14,238 nt of DNA from NCBI GenBank assembly GCA_021784975.1, contig JAJYGU010000148.1, positions 1-14,238 of the forward strand. Direction: 5' to 3'. Every line of letters starts with the position of its first letter. The stretch's first letter is position 1. Of this stretch, positions 7,241-14,238 are shown in pieces. The position numbers were made by a program, and so were the translations under genes. The notes under the pieces were generated by a model. The model did not search any database. It was given only the letters and a program-made list of their open reading frames with translations, and was not told where the DNA came from. Origin of the DNA: Planctomycetota bacterium (GTDB taxonomy: Bacteria; Planctomycetota; Planctomycetia; Pirellulales; Thermoguttaceae).

Positions 7241-7333
7241 AGGGATTAAGGATTAAGGGATCAGGGATTAAGGGATTAGAATTGCCGCAGGGCGACGATC
7301 GCTGTTCTCTCATCTCTCATCCCTCATCCCTGA
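7241..7333 (+). repeat. GGGATTA array with complementary CTCATCCC arm in the rpoB-rpoC spacer
   Basis: From 7241 to 7279 the unit (A)GGGATTA repeats about five times with a 7-8 nt period (G-tracts at 7242, 7250, 7257, 7264, 7272). From 7306 to 7333 a pyrimidine-rich arm made of CTCATC and CCTCATCCCT units is roughly its reverse complement, so the spacer can fold back; GCGA-CGA-TCGC at 7292-7302 forms a small stem in the middle. The right arm is close to the reverse complement of the left arm at 2043-2073 upstream of rplJ, showing that both belong to one repeat family. The four GGG tracts could also form a G-quadruplex. Function is unknown. Confidence 0.65.
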
Positions 7334-7368
7334 AACGAACCAACGACTCCGCAGTGCCAAGAACTGAA

Positions 7369-7374
7369 AAGGAG
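7369..7374 (+). promoter_or_regulatory. Shine-Dalgarno that decides the rpoC start
   Basis: AAGGAG ends at 7374 and lies 8 nt before GTG 7383. The other in-frame GTG at 7374 overlaps this site by its G and so cannot be served by it. This favours 7383 as the rpoC start. Confidence 0.7.
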
Positions 7375-7382
7375 TGACCACA

Positions 7383-11797
<4,415 letters not shown>

Positions 11798-11798
<1 letters not shown>

Positions 11799-11842
11799 GG
11801 ACCCTTCCGTTTTTCGTCGCACGAAATGGAAACGGTCCCTTT
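11798..11842 (+). terminator. Probable intrinsic terminator after rpoC
   Basis: GGGACC (11798-11803, starting at the last base of the rpoC stop) pairs with GGTCCC (11834-11839). Inner segments TTCC/GGAA, TTT/AAA and CGT/ACG continue the imperfect stem to a short loop, followed by TTT at 11840-11842. The T-run is short, so efficiency is uncertain. The site lies between the ends of convergent genes (rpoC on plus, the metzincin-like remnant ending at 11852 on minus), as expected for an operon terminator. Confidence 0.6.
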
Positions 11843-11851
11843 ACACTCCCT

Positions 11852-13054
11852 TCAGGAGTACGAGGCGAACACCTCGTCCACTGCCACGGTTCGCCGCACG
11901 CCCAAGGGAAGCACGGCATCCATCAAGTCGCCCGAACTATCGTCGCGGTAGCCGAGCACGTGGCCCATCTCGTGCATAACGGTGGTCAACAGGTCAACCC
12001 GTCCGGCGGCCGGGCTGTCCTGGGCGGCGGCCAGCGTGTCCGGGCCGAGACGCTCGGCGAACTCCGCGTTGTCGCTGGGGGTGGGATCGACAAACCAGCC
12101 GTAGCCGGCGGCGTCGCGATCGATCAGCACCGTCTTGCCCGAGGTCTCGCCAAGCATGCCGCTGGACAAATCGGCCAGTTGCACGCTCGCGCCGCCGAGG
12201 CCCGCCGTCGCCTGTGTTCCCAAGGCAGCGGTCAGACGCTGCTCGGCTGCGGCAACAATGGGCGCCAATTCCGCACTGGTCAGCGGGGTGGGCGCACCGC
12301 GAGCCGGGCCGGGGGCGTCGACCAGCAGCGGGGAAGCGGCTGCAACCTGGATGGCCCCCGCGGGACTGGTGAAGGCGGCCGTGTGGCCGGCGCTGTCGGT
12401 CATCTTGATCGTATAGGTGTATGTGCCGGCGGGCAGGGTGCCGACGTCGGCGGCCCAGAACGATGCGGCCCCGCCAAACTGCGAATAGGGGCCATAATAG
12501 GTGGTTGCCGTGGTGGCAACGTGCGTGCTGTCGTTGGTCACCGTGACATTGGGGGTAACGTTGGCCAGCGACGGGCTGCTCTTATCGGTCGACGTCGCCC
12601 AGGTGATCACCACCGCCTCGTTCGAGGCGATCCCCGCCACGCTGTTGGGCGCCACTTTTCCAACCACCTCGCTTGTGATGGCCGGCCCCAAGCCAGTGGC
12701 TACTGTAACTGAGCCCGTGGCAATGTCCGAGTTGGTCATTGTCGTATCGGTCACCTGGATCTTGTAGGTGTAGATGCCGGCTGGAAGCGGTGCGAACACC
12801 CCGGCCCAGTCGTTTGCCGAGCCGCTGGCCTCAGCGTACGGGCCATACATGGCCGACGGCCGGATCGAGTTGTCGTTGCTGTCGACGAGGACCAGTGACT
12901 CCGTCATGATTGGGTGAGTCGAGTCAACCGCGGTAGCGGCGAAGGTGACCACAATCGCGTCGTTCGCCGCCACCGGTCCGGTGTCCGGCAGTGCCTTGGC
13001 AAACACCACCGAGGAGACCGTTGGCTTGCTGGAGGACGATTGGAGCGACAACAC
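11852..13054 (-). CDS. C-terminal part of a secreted-type protein: two Ig-like repeats plus metzincin-like domain, probably truncated by the insertion sequence
   Basis: Two repeats of about 110 residues share a (Y/M)YGPY...W...LPAG(I/T)YTY...(V/M)TD pattern (about residues 11-125 and 126-245), typical of extracellular Ig-like beta-sandwiches. A linker with LTSAELAPIVAAAEQRL leads to a C-terminal module containing HEMGHVLGYRD (His361, Glu362, His365, Gly368, Asp371), an HExxHxxGxxD zinc motif, and a possible Met-turn DLM at Met378. It is therefore a putative zinc peptidase, though activity is unproven. The GTG at 13054 is the only available start; there is no signal peptide, and AGAGG is only 1 nt away. 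The frame continues open upstream for 37 codons (including AKVYLAPSASLNGN) into the end of the insertion sequence. Most likely this is the 3' piece of a longer exported protein. Large Ig-like proteins with such ends are, to my knowledge, common in planctomycetes. Confidence 0.75.
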   Translation of the reverse strand: MLSLQSSSSKPTVSSVVFAKALPDTGPVAANDAIVVTFAATAVDSTHPIMTESLVLVDSNDNSIRPSAMYGPYAEASGSANDWAGVFAPLPAGIYTYKIQVTDTTMTNSDIATGSVTVATGLGPAITSEVVGKVAPNSVAGIASNEAVVITWATSTDKSSPSLANVTPNVTVTNDSTHVATTATTYYGPYSQFGGAASFWAADVGTLPAGTYTYTIKMTDSAGHTAAFTSPAGAIQVAAASPLLVDAPGPARGAPTPLTSAELAPIVAAAEQRLTAALGTQATAGLGGASVQLADLSSGMLGETSGKTVLIDRDAAGYGWFVDPTPSDNAEFAERLGPDTLAAAQDSPAAGRVDLLTTVMHEMGHVLGYRDDSSGDLMDAVLPLGVRRTVAVDEVFASYS

Positions 13055-13122
13055 ACCTCTGGCAGCCGCGACGTTGCCGTTGAGAGACGCGCTCGGCGCC
13101 AGGTAGACCTTGGCTGTTGCGC

Positions 13123-13167
13123 GCGGCGAAAGAGGGGGCCACTTTCGCGGCGAGAGGGGGCCAGTTC
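13123..13167 (+). repeat. Tandem terminal repeats of the IS21-like element
   Basis: Two direct copies with a 24-bp period are seen: GCGGCGAAAGAGGGGGCCA followed by CTTT (13123-13145), and GCGGCGAGAGGGGGCCA followed by GTTC (13147-13167). They differ by a 2-base indel and a few substitutions. Multiple direct repeats at each end are a known feature of IS21-family elements, where they are transposase binding sites. The inner copy overlaps the stop codon of the zinc-finger gene by two bases. Confidence 0.75.
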
Positions 13168-13489
13168 AGCGGTTGCGCAGTGGGGCGCGAGATGGAATGC
13201 CACGCTTCGTGACGTGGCAGAGGTCCATTGCGGCTTGGTAGATGTCGAGGCCGCGGGAGGCCGCCCAAAGGTCCAGGGCGTTGCCGTGGGATCGGCAGGC
13301 GAAGCACTGATAGATCTGCCGGGCAAGGTGGACCGAGAAGGAGCGATCCGAAGTGGAGCGGCAGCCGGAGATCGGGCACGGGCCGCGAAGCTGAGGGCCG
13401 CGGCGCGAGGTTGGCTGGAAGCCGAGCAGGTCCAAGACCTCACACATCGTGATTTGCTGCCGTAGCTCGTGGTAGTCTATGCCGGGCAT
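13166..13489 (-). CDS. DnaG-like CHC2-type zinc-finger protein carried by the IS21-like element
   Basis: The 107-residue product resembles the N-terminal zinc-binding domain of DnaG primase, without any catalytic TOPRIM part. A DnaG-like lead-in (YHELRQQITMCEVLDLLGF) is followed by GPCPISGC, a basic linker with RSFSVHLARQIYQCFACRSHGNALDLW, and a helix ending DLCH. Zinc ligands are probably C38, C43, C62 and C65; primases usually have CxxH in the first pair, so this is a Cys4 variant with wider first spacing. His54 and His68 are other possible ligands. The start ATG at 13489 lies 5 nt after the istB stop, indicating translational coupling, and the stop lies at the inner terminal repeat, so the gene belongs to the element. 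In primase the domain contacts single-stranded template; a DNA-binding accessory role in transposition or target choice is inference. Confidence 0.75.
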   Translation of the reverse strand: MPGIDYHELRQQITMCEVLDLLGFQPTSRRGPQLRGPCPISGCRSTSDRSFSVHLARQIYQCFACRSHGNALDLWAASRGLDIYQAAMDLCHVTKRGIPSRAPLRNR

Positions 13490-13494
13490 GGCTC

Positions 13495-14238
13495 TTATGC
13501 GGCGTCTGCCTTGGCCGCAGAGGGCTTCTTGGCGCGGTGGGCACGGTACGATTTGCCGCGGATTTTCAGGAGGATGGCCCCGTCCACGATGCGGTCCAGG
13601 AAGGCCATTGCCAAGGGCGGATCGCCCAGGTACTCACTCCACGCCTCGAAGTCGATGTTCGTGGCCAACGCGGTGGAGCGCTGCCCGCTGCGGGCGTCAA
13701 TAACCTTGTAGAACAGGTTCGCCGCCTGGGGGCACTCGCTACGTTCGAGGCGGTCGAAGCCAAACTCGTCAATCACGACCAAGTCGAACCGCGACCAGTA
13801 GCGGATGCGGCGAGGAAGAGTCTGGTCGGCCAGAGAGGCCCGCAGGTCCTCCAGTAGGTCGGCGCTGGTGGTGTAACGCACACGGTAGCCCAGTTCACAG
13901 TAGCGGCGCGAGAGCGCCTGCAAGAGATGGCTCTTGCCGACGCCGCTTTGCCCGACCATGACGAGGTTCTCGTGGCGGCGGAGGAACTCGCCGGTGGCCA
14001 ACTGCTCAATCTGGGCGCGGTCGATGGCCTGGCCGTTGAACTTCCGGTCGAAATCCTCCAGGCGTCGGTCGTCGCGGAACCTGGCTTCCCGAATCCGCCG
14101 CTCGATGGCTCGCTGGCGGCTGCAAGCGGCAGGTTCGCCGAAGATCAGTTCCAAGAAGTGCAAGTGGGATAGCCCGTCCTGGTCGGCGTGGGCCAGCGCC
14201 ACATCGAGTGTCTCGGGGGACAGAGGAACCTTGAGCGT
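13495..14238 (-). CDS. istB: IS21-type helper ATPase IstB (5' end outside window)
   Basis: IstB is the AAA+ partner of the IstA transposase; related to DnaC/DnaA, it assembles on target DNA and stimulates strand transfer. The visible part has 247 residues and is open to the right edge, where it reads LKVPLSPETLDVALAHADQDGL in frame, so the start is not in the window; a GTG at 14202 is inside the protein rather than the likely start. Walker A is GQSGVGKS (codons 13930-13953), Walker B is LVVIDEFGF, and a sensor-1-like STALATNIDF follows. The end DRIVDGAILLKIRGKSYR is the conserved IstB C-terminus, followed by a basic tail. The P-loop and acidic residues are intact, so it may be active. istA would be expected upstream, beyond the window. 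Confidence 0.9.
   Translation of the reverse strand, partial: TLKVPLSPETLDVALAHADQDGLSHLHFLELIFGEPAACSRQRAIERRIREARFRDDRRLEDFDRKFNGQAIDRAQIEQLATGEFLRRHENLVMVGQSGVGKSHLLQALSRRYCELGYRVRYTTSADLLEDLRASLADQTLPRRIRYWSRFDLVVIDEFGFDRLERSECPQAANLFYKVIDARSGQRSTALATNIDFEAWSEYLGDPPLAMAFLDRIVDGAILLKIRGKSYRAHRAKKPSAAKADAA

Larger units (their letters stand above)
13115..14238 (-). mobile_element. IS21-family insertion sequence, one end (remainder beyond window)
   Basis: An IstB-type ATPase, a small downstream gene and tandem terminal repeats define one end of an IS21-like element read on the minus strand. The outer limit is estimated: IS21 ends usually start 5'-TG, and TGTTGCGC at 13115 lies just outside the first terminal repeat. 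The istA transposase and the other end would lie right of base 14238. Target duplication cannot be checked in this window. The left flank appears to be the interrupted Ig-like/metzincin gene. Confidence 0.75.

Noticed and set aside
7241..7279. GGGATTA array as a CRISPR or telomere.
   Set aside because: Units are 7-8 nt without spacers or cas genes, and the array is short and internal to an operon.
7374..7382. GTG at 7374 as the rpoC start.
   Set aside because: It overlaps the AAGGAG site; GTG 7383 lies 8 nt beyond that site and is the better start.
11960..13465. Plus-strand open frames (11960-12712 and 12914-13465) opposite the metzincin remnant and the IS.
   Set aside because: Gly/Arg-rich shadow products; the minus-strand frames carry recognisable motifs.

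Overview
The window holds most of the classic bacterial nusG-rplK-rplA-rplJ-rplL-rpoB-rpoC cluster on the plus strand (1-11798). It is followed by a minus-strand accessory region: the C-terminal part of an Ig-like/metzincin-like protein (11852-13054) and one end of an IS21-family insertion sequence (about 13115 to the right edge). GC content is high. The NusG and RNA polymerase sequences, the secreted-type protein ending in an HExxHxxGxxD module, and the low-complexity 'GGGATTA / GATGAG / AATTGAAA' repeats between genes together suggest a planctomycete, probably Pirellulales-like. That assignment is inference from sequence character and rests on no database search.

Core region. NusG is open to the left edge and carries a Pro/Ala/Glu-rich extension of at least 100 residues before the usual domain. 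L11 follows 2 nt later, then L1, L10, L7/L12, RpoB (1237 aa) and RpoC (1471 aa from the start chosen here). All look intact, with active-site and zinc residues present. The genes probably form one or a few transcripts feeding ribosome stalk/L1-arm assembly, RNA polymerase and its elongation factor. Four junctions hold purine-rich or A/T-rich repeats, three of which can fold back: an 89-nt hairpin before rplJ, an AATTGAAA-type inverted repeat before rplL, and a GGGATTA array with a complementary CTCATCCC arm before rpoC. The rplL-rpoB spacer (236 bp) is different, GC-rich and without such repeats. A hairpin followed by TTT directly after the rpoC stop probably terminates the operon.

Accessory region. 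The minus-strand protein has two Ig-like repeats and a C-terminal metzincin-like motif. Its frame stays open upstream of the first possible start, without a signal peptide, until it runs into the end of the insertion sequence, so it looks like a gene cut by transposition. The insertion sequence shows two tandem terminal repeats, an IstB-type AAA+ ATPase (5' end and the expected IstA beyond the window) and, 5 nt after istB, a small gene for a DnaG-like CHC2-type zinc-finger protein. That third gene ends exactly at the terminal repeat and is the most interesting item here. Its stop codon is the only in-frame stop between it and the metzincin remnant.
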